A DNA stretch of 64,000 bases from an uncultured Candidatus Actinomarina sp. (GCA_902596545.1 CACJUH010000005.1:1-64000); one strand, 5' to 3'; positions 28,879-39,312 are shown, numbered from the stretch's first letter. Made by a program: numbers and translations. Notes: a model not told the origin generated them from the sequence alone.

Positions 28879-29206
28879 GAAATAACCTGTGAAAATCTTC
28901 CCCCAAAGTTTTCACGAAGTGTTGTTAGAAGATATTATCTCCCCATAAACATTATATAAAACATGATTTTGGAATGCATTAAAAAATGCATTTTCACAAG
29001 TTGTGTATTTTTGTGAAAATAAAATCACAATCTTGCAAGGTTGTGAAGAAGAAATTATACTGTATTAAAGGTCAATCACGTGTATGCGTTGAAAATCACT
29101 CAAACACACTTCCATAAGTGGTTGGCCTATGCCTAAACTAGCGGGTTTTAAATTTTACCAGTGACATATTTTTCATATTTTTATAAATATAATTTATATT
29201 TATTTT

Positions 29207-29698
29207 ATGAAAGGATTTAGTTCATCAAGTAGTCAGGTATTTTCACAGAAACCTGATCAGCTGTGGAATGTAATTTCATCAGAAAATAATTTAAACGATA
29301 CACATCCGTTTTGTAAAACAAATGAAATAATAATTTGGACTGATAATGATCGTAGAGATAAACTCGTTTATTTAAATGGCTTAACTTTTATTAGAGAGTT
29401 TTCTGAGTGGTTTGAAGGTATTGGATACAACTTATGGATTGGCACAAAACGTGGGCCTAGGTCATATGTGGAATGGAGAATAAAAGAACATACTCTTGGA
29501 TCGGAATTAACAATAACTGTATATCCTCACTTGTTAAGAAAATGGCCAAGGTTAATTTCTTTTTTACCATATTATTTGTACATAAATCCAAAATTAACTT
29601 CTTATTTAAATTCTGTTGTAGGAGGTTTTAAATGGTATTTAGATAAAGGAACAGCTGTTCCTAGGAACCACTTTGGTAAACATCCGTGGTTTTCATAA
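29207..29698 (+). CDS. SRPBCC/polyketide-cyclase-like protein
   Basis: FSSSSSQVFSQKPDQLWNVISSENNLNDTHPF N-terminus and overall size. Confidence 0.55.
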   Translation: MKGFSSSSSQVFSQKPDQLWNVISSENNLNDTHPFCKTNEIIIWTDNDRRDKLVYLNGLTFIREFSEWFEGIGYNLWIGTKRGPRSYVEWRIKEHTLGSELTITVYPHLLRKWPRLISFLPYYLYINPKLTSYLNSVVGGFKWYLDKGTAVPRNHFGKHPWFS

Positions 29699-29737
29699 AT
29701 TAATTTTCATCTTCACATCCGCATTCTGGACAAAACA

Positions 29738-30112
29738 TTACTCACCTCCTAATTCATCAAGTTGTATAATTGCCCGATTTTCATCAGGTCCTCTTAAAAA
29801 TAGTTTGGAAATTGCACCATATTTTTTCTTTATTTTATTAACTGCTTCTGTTTTTACTGCAGAATCAAGAATTAAGGTTCCTCTGACATCAATGCTCTCT
29901 GAAAGTTTTTTAGTACCACTTTGATTTGTTACATATATTGTTGCTTTTCCATTATTTCTCACTCTTTTAACTTTTCCAGCATTAAGACTTGTAGTAACAA
30001 CTAATGAATTATCATGTGGTGCAACCCATACAGGGGTTGTTACTGAAGAGCCGTCTTTTTTATAAGTTATTAGATTTATATATTCAACATCTTTGAAATC
30101 GTTAATGTTCAT
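29738..30112 (-). CDS. PPOX/pyridoxamine 5'-phosphate oxidase-like (F420 type) protein
   Basis: YINLITYKKDGSSVTTPVWVAPHDNSLVVTT...GKVKRVRNN pattern. Confidence 0.7.
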   Translation of the reverse strand: MNINDFKDVEYINLITYKKDGSSVTTPVWVAPHDNSLVVTTSLNAGKVKRVRNNGKATIYVTNQSGTKKLSESIDVRGTLILDSAVKTEAVNKIKKKYGAISKLFLRGPDENRAIIQLDELGGE

Positions 30113-30277
30113 ATAGAAATAATACGTTAAAAATAATTTAATAAAAGCTCTGGAAGCTGCCTCAGTCTGCGTGCAACATAATCATTGGAAATTAGTAAAT
30201 AAAACAAAGCTAGAATAAATAACAATTTAAAGAGCTTCTTATTTCTGTGCATAATATTATGGTAAATATTTTTGACA

Positions 30278-30310
30278 TAAAAAAAGGGATTTTTTAAAAT
30301 CCCTTTTTTT
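30278..30310. terminator. bidirectional intrinsic terminator
   Basis: aaaaaaagggatttttt-aaaatcccttttttt. Confidence 0.75.
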
Positions 30311-30341
30311 ATTGTGTATGTGTTACCTATTAATCACAAAT

Positions 30342-30956
30342 TTATGTTTTTTGTACATCTATAAAATTTTTACCAGCGTATAAATACCCAGAATAAGGTT
30401 GGGGATCCTCTGAAAAAATACCTTCAGCATTTGTGAGCTGCTCATTAAATTTTGGTACGACAGCATTAGCTGCTTCTTCTGAATCCCAAATATTCCAACT
30501 AACCGCTTCTCCATCAGAAACAAAAAAACCTGCTCCTCTTAGACCCTCCGCTTCTTCGTAAATAGGAAATATCTTTTCCTTTACAAAATTTGTTGGTGCG
30601 TCAGAATTATCTACTTTCGCAAAAACTACCCTAACAAATGCATCTTCAGTATCATTCGCAGGTCTGTCTTGGTACATTTTTCCTAAAGTAATTTCACCCT
30701 CAACTACTTTTGGAAAACTAGCAAACACATCAGCTACTTGCATAAGGTTTTTATTTCGTTCTTCAGCAAATATGTCTGCAGCTTCTTTATTTGCTAAAAA
30801 AGCCATCCCTAAGTTTGTGTTTTCATCTGGATTAAAAAATCCAATAGATATCATTCCAGGAACTTCTAAAGTTGGAAGAGCACTATTTTTAATAAACTCT
30901 TTAAGCTCGTCTATTCTTCCATCTTTAATTTGTGCTCTTAGTGATACTGCATACAT
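30342..30956 (-). CDS. hypothetical protein, ABM-like (dimeric alpha-beta barrel) fold
   Basis: Two repeated ~100-aa halves with ABM-type features; in operon with paralogues. Confidence 0.5.
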   Translation of the reverse strand: MYAVSLRAQIKDGRIDELKEFIKNSALPTLEVPGMISIGFFNPDENTNLGMAFLANKEAADIFAEERNKNLMQVADVFASFPKVVEGEITLGKMYQDRPANDTEDAFVRVVFAKVDNSDAPTNFVKEKIFPIYEEAEGLRGAGFFVSDGEAVSWNIWDSEEAANAVVPKFNEQLTNAEGIFSEDPQPYSGYLYAGKNFIDVQKT

Positions 30957-30959
30957 TTT

Positions 30960-31607
30960 TTACATTTCCTCCAATTCTTCTACTTTGTGGTTTCCTATTG
31001 CATCTCCGACTCCAATAATAAAGAGCGGGTATAGTACAACACCACCAAGAACGAACAGTCCTGCAAATGCTGGAGCTGGAATCAATCCAAAAAGCGTTAA
31101 TGCTTGAGCTGGAATTATAATTGCTGCAAAAATAGTTCCTATTGTTTGTGTTCTACTGCTTAATAAATTAGTTCTTCTTTTATCGGTTCTAACTAGCAAA
31201 TATACATACAGTCCATATAAGAAAAAGATTGTATTAGTAAATGAACCTGAAATTGCACCGACTGTATCAGTATCTAGTACAGTATCAAAAACGCTGTAAT
31301 AGTTAAAAACAGATCCCAAAGAAAACAACATTTGTACCGTCACACTTACAAATAAAATATTATGCATATGTGATAAATCAAATGTTTGCTTAACGTCAAA
31401 TACTACATAAATGCCCATTAGAACACCTGTAGTTAAAAACGCAATTACAAAGCTCAATATTGCTGTGACAGGTCCATAAGTTGGGTCATATCCGACAGAA
31501 TCGGGACCTACAACTAATGCAATAATTACAAAGTTTGCTAGAACACAAGCAGCAATTACTCTTGTAATTGCCTTTAAGTTTTTAATTTCATCTTTAAATG
31601 TTTCCAT
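30960..31607 (-). CDS. hypothetical membrane protein (paralogue of 31624-32247)
   Basis: Start at 31607 has an SD (AGAAAGGAAAAA); shares VGYxxxYG, TVLxTDxxGA, LFGLxPAxAF, GGVVLxP blocks with the neighbour. Confidence 0.65.
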   Translation of the reverse strand: METFKDEIKNLKAITRVIAACVLANFVIIALVVGPDSVGYDPTYGPVTAILSFVIAFLTTGVLMGIYVVFDVKQTFDLSHMHNILFVSVTVQMLFSLGSVFNYYSVFDTVLDTDTVGAISGSFTNTIFFLYGLYVYLLVRTDKRRTNLLSSRTQTIGTIFAAIIIPAQALTLFGLIPAPAFAGLFVLGGVVLYPLFIIGVGDAIGNHKVEELEEM

Positions 31608-31623
31608 TTTTTCCTTTCTATTT

Positions 31624-32247
31624 TTACTCGCTAGGCGAATATGATTGAAATGCAATACTTATTCCAAAAACAAATACTGGAAATAAGACTACTCCTCCAA
31701 TAATAAATACTGGAACAAAAGCAGCAGCAGGTACTAATCCAAATAGTGATCCGAACTGTACAGCAATTACAAGGTATGCTGCTCCCTGTCCAGACATTCT
31801 TGCCCATGAAGGTACAAGTTTATTTTCATCAGCACTAATAAGACACAGTGCCCAAATGCCATAAAGTATGAAAGTTACCGTTTGGCCAATGTTAGAAACT
31901 GCGCCTGCTTGATCTGTTGAAAGAACTGTTTCAAAGACAGCATTACTATTTGCTGTTGCTGACAACGTACCTGTTAATTGTATTACAGCTGCAGCAAATA
32001 AAATCCTTCCTACAATTCTAAAATAAGGGTTGTTTTCACCAAACAACTGCCTAGTTAGTTGTATGGTGAATAAAAATCCAAATATTTGAATGAATGATAC
32101 AACATCTACAATCGCACCATATTGTGAACTATATCCAACTTGGTCTGGACCAATTAATACCGCCTGAATAGCGAATATTATGATGGTCCCAATTGCAGCA
32201 ATTCTTGCCATAGTAACGCCAAGCTGAGATTCTTTTTTACTTAACAT
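31624..32247 (-). CDS. hypothetical membrane protein (paralogue of 30960-31607)
   Basis: Shared blocks as above. Confidence 0.65.
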   Translation of the reverse strand: MLSKKESQLGVTMARIAAIGTIIIFAIQAVLIGPDQVGYSSQYGAIVDVVSFIQIFGFLFTIQLTRQLFGENNPYFRIVGRILFAAAVIQLTGTLSATANSNAVFETVLSTDQAGAVSNIGQTVTFILYGIWALCLISADENKLVPSWARMSGQGAAYLVIAVQFGSLFGLVPAAAFVPVFIIGGVVLFPVFVFGISIAFQSYSPSE

Positions 32248-32265
32248 AATTACCTTTCTTTTAAA

Positions 32266-32616
32266 TTAATTACTTAACTGTATATCCATGCCTTGAAGAG
32301 ACAAATCTAATTCTTTATCTTCATCAAGCTCTTCAGAAGAAAAGCCTGTTTTTTCTTTTATAAGCTCTGACATTTTTGCCTGTTCGGCCTCAGCGTCATA
32401 ATTTGCTGTCCACGCATCTCTTGATTCTTTTGAAGGGAACATATTTACCCAAAAATAATAAACACCATCATCTTTTTCAGAGTATGACCAAATATATTTT
32501 GCACCAGTTGACTCTATAAACTCTTTTGAATATTCAGTCCATATTTCTTTCCATGCTTCGTATATTTCAGGTTTGTGTGTTTTATATTTTGTAATATTTA
32601 CTGTTACTTGTTCCAT
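32266..32616 (-). CDS. hypothetical small ABM-like protein
   Basis: 116-aa ORF in operon. Confidence 0.5.
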   Translation of the reverse strand: MEQVTVNITKYKTHKPEIYEAWKEIWTEYSKEFIESTGAKYIWSYSEKDDGVYYFWVNMFPSKESRDAWTANYDAEAEQAKMSELIKEKTGFSSEELDEDKELDLSLQGMDIQLSN

Positions 32617-32627
32617 ATTTGACCTTT

Positions 32628-33269
32628 CTACATTTTTCCTACAGGAAAATCAACATAATTTTTCCATATATTACATTGACCAGTTACTTCCTGTGGAGCT
32701 TCTTTTATTAGATTTGCAACTGCATCTGACACAATTGATGCAATAACGTCCGATGCGGCATGTGCAGCATCATGATCAGTCCAGAAATTGAAACTAAACC
32801 CTGAGTCTTCACCAACTTTACAGGCAGCAGAGGCGAATATCCCCTCCACGTTTTCATACGCTGGATAGACGGTGTTTGTCATGAATTCAGCAACATCATC
32901 ATAAGTTTTGCCTTCCTGTGTGCCTCCTCCTAAGACAAATCTTGCAAAGAATCCATCCTCGCCATCTTTGGATACAGCAATATACTGCTGACCAGCAACC
33001 ATAGGGCCTTCCATTACTTCAGGCTGACCGTCAAGCATATCTGCAGCTCCCGCTAGAGCTTGGTTGAATTGATCAATTGAAGCTGCTTTAGCCTCTTCAT
33101 TTGCCCAAGTAGACCATGCCATAAATCTTCCATCATTTGTTGCACATGCTGCTAGTCCAAGCAAGCCTGGGATTCCATCATAAGATGGCATTACTGTATT
33201 TTTTACATATTCAAGAGCATTATCTATCTCGCCCTCTTTGACATCTGCAAGTGTTAACCTTACAAACAT
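32628..33269 (-). CDS. hypothetical protein, two-repeat ABM-like
   Basis: Similar layout to the 30342-30956 product (VRLTLADVKEGEIDNALEYVKNTVMPSYDGIPG...). Confidence 0.5.
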   Translation of the reverse strand: MFVRLTLADVKEGEIDNALEYVKNTVMPSYDGIPGLLGLAACATNDGRFMAWSTWANEEAKAASIDQFNQALAGAADMLDGQPEVMEGPMVAGQQYIAVSKDGEDGFFARFVLGGGTQEGKTYDDVAEFMTNTVYPAYENVEGIFASAACKVGEDSGFSFNFWTDHDAAHAASDVIASIVSDAVANLIKEAPQEVTGQCNIWKNYVDFPVGKM

Positions 33270-33290
33270 GCTTACCTCCTATTTAATTGT

Positions 33291-33830
33291 TTATTCCTTT
33301 TTGTTCCATGCAAGAAGTGGCCCTATGCCAACACCTGCAATAAATGTTATCCAGCCAACGAACTGTATTGGATTATCCTCACCAACTAATTGATTACCTG
33401 TAATGTATTCTGCCCCAGCACTTATCATCATGAATAGTCCAGCAATTATTGCAGCATATCTCCAGACATTTCCAATAACTCCTTCTGAAGTAATTCCCAA
33501 TCCTATTATTGCAAAACCTACAATTGTCCATATACCTGAAGTGTTTAGATCTTCATTCACACTTCCTAAAATTGAGGTTACAAATACTACTGCGGCAAGC
33601 ATGGTGTAGCCTTGTCTCCAGTCTTCAGGTATTGCATCACCATGAAGGTCTTTAAATCCTAAAATAATTCCAGCAAAAGAAAAAGACCAAAATAATTGAA
33701 TTAAATTACCAAAATTACCGTAATCTAGACCAGCAACACCTCCAACAAACCATAAGACATTTGCAGCAATAAACAAATAAGCTGCTTGTTGCGAACTTTC
33801 TTTCACGTCACTTAATAAGAATTTTTTCAT
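33291..33830 (-). CDS. hypothetical membrane protein (paralogue of 33846-34412)
   Basis: MKKFL N-terminus, QxAxxFxAxNVxxxxxE/G, EDWRxxxTxLA vs EYWRFAHTILA. Confidence 0.6.
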   Translation of the reverse strand: MKKFLLSDVKESSQQAAYLFIAANVLWFVGGVAGLDYGNFGNLIQLFWSFSFAGIILGFKDLHGDAIPEDWRQGYTMLAAVVFVTSILGSVNEDLNTSGIWTIVGFAIIGLGITSEGVIGNVWRYAAIIAGLFMMISAGAEYITGNQLVGEDNPIQFVGWITFIAGVGIGPLLAWNKKE

Positions 33831-33845
33831 TTCTATCTCCTATCT

Positions 33846-34412
33846 TTATTCTGCACTTGATGACATTTTGTCACCCCAAGCAAAATAATTTCCTAAACTA
33901 AATCCAATTACTAAAAGAGACCATCCAGCAAAACCGACTAATTCAAAAGCCTCTGGAATCTCATAGCTAAAAAATAAAGTTAGAGAAGTTCCGATAGTTA
34001 GAAAAAGTGCTCCGGCTATTGTAATGTTTTCATAAATTGGTCTAAAAACACCGTTCCCTCTAAGCGTAAGGCTATAAACTAGTGAATTAAATGCCCAAAA
34101 AAAGTACATTGGTAAAAAACCACTATCAAGCTCATCTGTGATTTCAACAAATGTTCCAAGTATTATTACTGTTGCTAAAATAGTGTGTGCAAATCTCCAG
34201 TATTCCGGAACATGATCTTTAGCAAGATAGTAAGCAGCAATAATTATTGACGTAAGAGAAAAACCCCAAATAAAATTCAGAAGATCTTCTATTGCATCCA
34301 AAGCGGTAATACCAGAGAACTCTACAGCTATAAAAATAACATTTATAGCTAAAAAGACTAAAGCATTTTGCCTTGATAAATTACCAATTGGTTGAGTAAA
34401 AAATTTTTTCAT
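33846..34412 (-). CDS. hypothetical membrane protein (paralogue of 33291-33830)
   Basis: Shared blocks with the neighbour. Confidence 0.6.
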   Translation of the reverse strand: MKKFFTQPIGNLSRQNALVFLAINVIFIAVEFSGITALDAIEDLLNFIWGFSLTSIIIAAYYLAKDHVPEYWRFAHTILATVIILGTFVEITDELDSGFLPMYFFWAFNSLVYSLTLRGNGVFRPIYENITIAGALFLTIGTSLTLFFSYEIPEAFELVGFAGWSLLVIGFSLGNYFAWGDKMSSSAE

Positions 34413-34457
34413 AGGTTAACCTACCTTCCATAAGCTCCCTCTTATTCAGTTATTGAT

Positions 34458-34480
34458 GTAATTTAACTTCCTTAAATTAC
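34458..34480. promoter_or_regulatory. perfect inverted repeat, candidate operator
   Basis: gtaatttaa-cttcc-ttaaattac, 46 bp upstream of the operon start; no T-tail on the minus strand. Confidence 0.4.
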
Positions 34481-34539
34481 AAGATAAGTCTACAAAACTT
34501 TTACCGTGCTTGTATGTATATTTGTTAAATTTATGTAAA

Positions 34540-35835
34540 TTAAATGTTTTTTAAAGTTTTTACAAGACTTTCTATAAGCATTTCAATATGATCAATTTGA
34601 ACACTCTCGTTTGGAGCATGAGCATTTCCTAGTTCTTCATCTGCAGCACCAATTAAAACAAGTTCTGCATTTGGAAATTCTCTAACAAAATCATTAGCAA
34701 AAGGTATAGAGCCACCCACGCCAATATAAGCAGTTTCATTTTCCCAGGTTGAATTAAAGCTCTTAACCAATTCTGTTGTGAAAGGTTTATTTGGATCAGC
34801 TACAACTCCAGACCCTTTGGAGTTTGGAATAAATTTAACTGAAGCATTCCATGGGATATTTTTCATTACATGTTCTTCAAGCATTTTCATTGCGTGTTCT
34901 GGGTCCTCTGTTGGAGGAAGCCTCAAGCTTATTTTTGCTTGAGCTTTAGGAATAACTAAATTAACTGCGTCTTTTACTGGTGGAGCATCTATAGCTAGTA
35001 CATCTAAAGCTGGTTCTAACCAGAGTCTCTTTGAGATACTTTCAGTATCGAACAAATTAATTTCATCTGAACCAAGCATTTTTTTAAGAAATGATTCTTC
35101 AAGTTCTGTTACTTGCATGTCTGTTGGGGTTAGTCCTTCAATCATGAGATTGCCTTTTTCATCATGGAATGAAGAGATGATTCTACTCAACACCATGAAA
35201 GCATCTGGTACAACTCCTCCGCCAACACCAGAATGGATAGGCCTCATTGGCTGATCTACTTCAATTATTCCATCAACTAATCCTCGAAGTGTAGTTGTGA
35301 CCGTTGGGACGCCTATCTTTACATTTCCTGAGTCAGCTATAACGATTACATCGGCCTCTAATGCTTCTCTGTTTTGCTCTATGAATAAAGACATTGTGGG
35401 TGAACCTATTTCCTCTTCACCTTCTATAAATACTTTGATGTTTACAGGTAATTCATCTATTAATTGTTTGATGACGTTGTAATGAACTACTACTCCAGAC
35501 TTATTGTCTCCCGACCCTCTACCGAATAATCTTCCATCAATCATTTCAGGTGTAAATGGGTCTGTTTTCCAAAGATTCATATCTCCTACAGGCTGTACAT
35601 CATGATGAGCATACAAAAGCACTGTTTTCTTATCTGGATCAATTTCAGTATGTGCTACTACTGCTGGCATTCCTCCAGCAACTTTGACTACTTGGGTATT
35701 AAGACCAAGGTCTGCAAATAAATTTTCAACAAATTGAGCAGAGGCATCTACATCATCTCTGTGATCTTTATCAGAACTTATGGATGGAATTTTTACCATC
35801 TCTGATAGTAAGTTAATTATTTCTTGTTGAGACAT
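34540..35835 (-). CDS. M20 family metallopeptidase/dipeptidase
   Basis: YAHHDVQPVG, GRGSGDNKSG, EGEEEIGS motifs. Confidence 0.88.
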   Translation of the reverse strand: MSQQEIINLLSEMVKIPSISSDKDHRDDVDASAQFVENLFADLGLNTQVVKVAGGMPAVVAHTEIDPDKKTVLLYAHHDVQPVGDMNLWKTDPFTPEMIDGRLFGRGSGDNKSGVVVHYNVIKQLIDELPVNIKVFIEGEEEIGSPTMSLFIEQNREALEADVIVIADSGNVKIGVPTVTTTLRGLVDGIIEVDQPMRPIHSGVGGGVVPDAFMVLSRIISSFHDEKGNLMIEGLTPTDMQVTELEESFLKKMLGSDEINLFDTESISKRLWLEPALDVLAIDAPPVKDAVNLVIPKAQAKISLRLPPTEDPEHAMKMLEEHVMKNIPWNASVKFIPNSKGSGVVADPNKPFTTELVKSFNSTWENETAYIGVGGSIPFANDFVREFPNAELVLIGAADEELGNAHAPNESVQIDHIEMLIESLVKTLKNI

Positions 35836-35861
35836 ATATGTATTTTACGCCTTATAAGGTT

Positions 35862-38477
35862 TTACTCATAAGAGATCGCTTCAAGGATGTTTTGTCTAGA
35901 TGCTCTTATTGCTGGAAGGATTGCAGCTATTACTCCAGCGATGATTGAAATCCCAATCCATAATGCTGTTTGAGAAATAGAGACTGCAAAGACTGTAAAT
36001 CCTTCATCAGCAAGTGTTTGAATAAGACTCCAGGCAAAAAATATTCCTAAGCCTGTCCCTAATACTGCTCCAAAAATTGCAATTATCGATGACTCTATGA
36101 AAATCATTCTTCTAATTTGTTTTCTGTACGTACCTATTGCTCTCATAAGGCCTATCTCTCTTGTTCTTTCGTAAACAGAAAGTGACAACGTATTGGTAAT
36201 TCCGAATAATGCTACAAAAATAGAGATTGATAAAAATCCATATATTACATTTAAAAGTAACTGGATTTGATTGTTTGCTTCTTCAACAAGTCCATCTTCA
36301 TCCCTTACCTCAACTCCAGGATATTCGTCAACAATTGCGTTTATTTTTTCTTCTACTTCTGGAGTTTTTTTATTCACATTGAAATACAGTTCCGTATCCA
36401 GTGATTCATCAGCGAAAAAAGTATTGTTTTCAAGAAGTACAAAAAATTCAGCAGGAGGTTGAGTAGTCCAGTCAAAGATATAAGCAACAGTAAACGTTCT
36501 TTCTCCTTCTTCAGGAATTGTTAATACAACCTCATCTCCGACAAAAAGTTCTTCTCTCTCTGCAGTTTGTTTAAGTATTCCTATTGCATCTTTTTTAAGG
36601 AAATCATTTCTGTTTCCAGATATATCATCTGTTTTTACTAGATCAAACACTGTTTCATCAACAGCTCCAAGAATAAGTGGTCTTTGATTGTACCCAACAA
36701 CAGTCGCTCTTGTTCTAGAAAGTTTTGTAACTTCATCTAACTCTAAAAGTTCTTCTGACAGACCTGTAGGAATTCCTGGAGAGACAAATACATTGGAAGC
36801 ACTTACCTGGTAATCGGCAAGTATTACTTCACTAATTAATGACTCCGCCTGAGCTTTGAATGAAGTGGTTATTACATTTGCTAAAGATATCAATGTTAAT
36901 CCAATCATTAATGCTGATGCTGTTGAAGCTGTTCTTCTTGGAGTTCTTTTTGAATTCTCTGTAGCCAATTTTCCAAGAATCCCAAAAACTATGTTATATG
37001 CTTTATCAAAAAGAAAAACAAAAGGCTTTGTAATCGATGGGGTAATAACGGAAATGCCAACAAATATTACACCTGCGCCAAATCCTACTTGCTGCAAAGA
37101 AGATAGGGTCGGAAGATCTAAAAAGTCGTATAAGACACCAAACAACATACCAAACCCAGCAACAGAAATAAGAGAACCAAAAACCAAACGCATAAATAAG
37201 GATTTTCTCCTAGGAGTTGAAACACTGTCTCTAATTGCCTCCATCGGACTTACTTGAGAAGCTTTTCTTGCTGGTAGTAAAGAAGATAATATAGTTACCG
37301 TTATTCCAATAATTAAACCAGTTATTGCGGCTTCTGTAGTTAAGACTAATGGTCCATCTGGTAGTCCAAACTCAAAATACTGGAGCCCTTCTTTAACTGC
37401 TACAGCTAAACCTATTCCGAGAGCAATTCCTAAACCAGACCCGATGACAGACATAAACAAAGATTCAGAAATTACTAATCTATAAATTTGTCTCTTTGAT
37501 GTTCCTAGTGCCCTAAGTAAAGAAAGCTCTTTTGTTCTTTGAAGCAGAAGAATTCTAAATGTGTTTTGAATGATAAAAGCACCAACAAATATTGCAATTC
37601 CTGCAAAAACATTGAGTATCGTATTAAAAAAATCAAGACCTTGTTTAATAGAATCAGCTTGTTCTGCTGCAGCTTCTTGTGCGTTTATAACATTTAAATT
37701 TTCTGGATCTAAATTTGTTATTTCATTTTTTACATCATTAATATCAAAATTATTTTCAATTACTACATTAATTAAATCTACTTCTCCTCTTGAATCTAGT
37801 AATTTTTGAGCGGTTCTAAATTCAAACAGAGCAAAGGTTGCACCTCCTGGCGCACCTACATTAGCAAACTCAGCTATTCCAACAATTGTAAATGACGCAG
37901 GAGTTGCTCCTGCTAGTACTGTTACTCTGTCTCCAACAGAAAACTCATGATTTTCTGCTGTTACTACATCCATAACTACTTCTTTAGTGTTAGTAGGTGG
38001 TTCTCCTTCTACTAGTGACCACTGCTGTGCATAGGAATTAGTATCCCAAGCAGCACCAAATGTGGGAGCAAATCCATTAGATATAAGCACTGTCTCGCCA
38101 TCAACAATTTTTATAAATTGAGCAAAACCCAAAACCTCTCCCCAAGCTGCTTTTACGCTTGGAAGATTTTGAATTTCGTTAATTTTTTCATCAGGTATTT
38201 TCTTTACTTCAAAAGAAATAGGTCCTTGGCCTCCATCACCACTAAAACCCTCTGCAAAATCTTCCTGTATAGGCTGAACAACTAGATCGACTCCTTCGTA
38301 TATACCTGAAAATAGATTATCGAATGCTGATTTGTTACTTTCCGAAAATATGTTTGATGCGATGATAACAGCTACTCCAAGAATTATTGAAGATGTTGTT
38401 AGAAAGATACGGACTGGATAAGTTTTTAAATTCTTCCATGCAATTAGAAATAATGGGCGTTTTGTAAATCCAAACAT
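35862..38477 (-). CDS. FtsX-like ABC transporter permease
   Basis: 871 aa, MacB/FtsX type, tandem FtsX domains, LLRALGTSKRQI and LMRAIGTYRKQI. Confidence 0.88.
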   Translation of the reverse strand: MFGFTKRPLFLIAWKNLKTYPVRIFLTTSSIILGVAVIIASNIFSESNKSAFDNLFSGIYEGVDLVVQPIQEDFAEGFSGDGGQGPISFEVKKIPDEKINEIQNLPSVKAAWGEVLGFAQFIKIVDGETVLISNGFAPTFGAAWDTNSYAQQWSLVEGEPPTNTKEVVMDVVTAENHEFSVGDRVTVLAGATPASFTIVGIAEFANVGAPGGATFALFEFRTAQKLLDSRGEVDLINVVIENNFDINDVKNEITNLDPENLNVINAQEAAAEQADSIKQGLDFFNTILNVFAGIAIFVGAFIIQNTFRILLLQRTKELSLLRALGTSKRQIYRLVISESLFMSVIGSGLGIALGIGLAVAVKEGLQYFEFGLPDGPLVLTTEAAITGLIIGITVTILSSLLPARKASQVSPMEAIRDSVSTPRRKSLFMRLVFGSLISVAGFGMLFGVLYDFLDLPTLSSLQQVGFGAGVIFVGISVITPSITKPFVFLFDKAYNIVFGILGKLATENSKRTPRRTASTASALMIGLTLISLANVITTSFKAQAESLISEVILADYQVSASNVFVSPGIPTGLSEELLELDEVTKLSRTRATVVGYNQRPLILGAVDETVFDLVKTDDISGNRNDFLKKDAIGILKQTAEREELFVGDEVVLTIPEEGERTFTVAYIFDWTTQPPAEFFVLLENNTFFADESLDTELYFNVNKKTPEVEEKINAIVDEYPGVEVRDEDGLVEEANNQIQLLLNVIYGFLSISIFVALFGITNTLSLSVYERTREIGLMRAIGTYRKQIRRMIFIESSIIAIFGAVLGTGLGIFFAWSLIQTLADEGFTVFAVSISQTALWIGISIIAGVIAAILPAIRASRQNILEAISYE

Positions 38478-39205
38478 TAGATGTTAGTTAAAGCTGTAAC
38501 CTCTGAAACGATTTCTTCTTGGGTTGGGCCATTTAAATCACTTGCAACTTTGCCATCTTTTAACATAACAACTCTTTGTGCAAATGATGCAGCAAAGGGA
38601 TCATGGGTTACCATGATGATTGTTTGGTTTAACTCGTCAACCACTGACTTCATAAATGCGAGTAGTTCTTTACTTGATTTTGAATCCAAGTTTCCTGATG
38701 GCTCATCTGCAAATATCACCTCTGGTTTGGTTGCCATTGCTCTTGCTGCTGCAACCCTTTGTTGTTGCCCTCCCGATAGTTCATTTGGTCTATGTGTCAA
38801 CCTATCACCAATATCAACAGTTTCAACTACTGTCTTGACCCAATCCATATCAGGTTTTCTACCTGCTATGGATGCAGGCAGTGTTATGTTTTCTTCGGCT
38901 GTCAAAGTTGGAATTAAGTTAAACGCTTGGAATACAAACCCAAAGCTATCTCTTCTAATCTTTGTTAGCTGTTTGTCGTTTAATGTTGATATATCTTGAT
39001 CTCTTAAAAATATTTCACCTGATGAAGGCCTGTCTAAGCCCGCTAAGCAGTGAAGTAAAGTAGATTTACCAGAACCAGATGGGCCCATAATTGCAGTAAA
39101 TTGATTCTCTTTAAAGTCTATCGTTATGTTGTCTAACGCAGTAACGCTTGTTTCTTTTTCGCCATAAATTTTAGTTAGGTTTACTGAGTTTATTATTTTT
39201 TCCAT
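38477..39205 (-). CDS. ABC transporter ATP-binding protein (LolD/MacB type)
   Basis: GPSGSGKST, LSGGQQQRVAAARA, VIFADEPSGNLD. Confidence 0.92.
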   Translation of the reverse strand: MEKIINSVNLTKIYGEKETSVTALDNITIDFKENQFTAIMGPSGSGKSTLLHCLAGLDRPSSGEIFLRDQDISTLNDKQLTKIRRDSFGFVFQAFNLIPTLTAEENITLPASIAGRKPDMDWVKTVVETVDIGDRLTHRPNELSGGQQQRVAAARAMATKPEVIFADEPSGNLDSKSSKELLAFMKSVVDELNQTIIMVTHDPFAASFAQRVVMLKDGKVASDLNGPTQEEIVSEVTALTNI

Positions 39206-39283
39206 GCGTTCAATACTATATAGAAACTAAATATATGATATTTTATCAAAAATGCAGTTAACAAAATGTTCACATTCTTGTAT

Positions 39284-39312
39284 TTGCAATTTCAAGTTCA
39301 GCATTCTAAATT
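39284..39312 (+). promoter_or_regulatory. candidate promoter for leaderless Trp leader transcript
   Basis: TTGCAA (39284-39289), 17-bp spacer, TAAATT (39307-39312), predicted TSS at about the ATG 39320. Confidence 0.4.
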
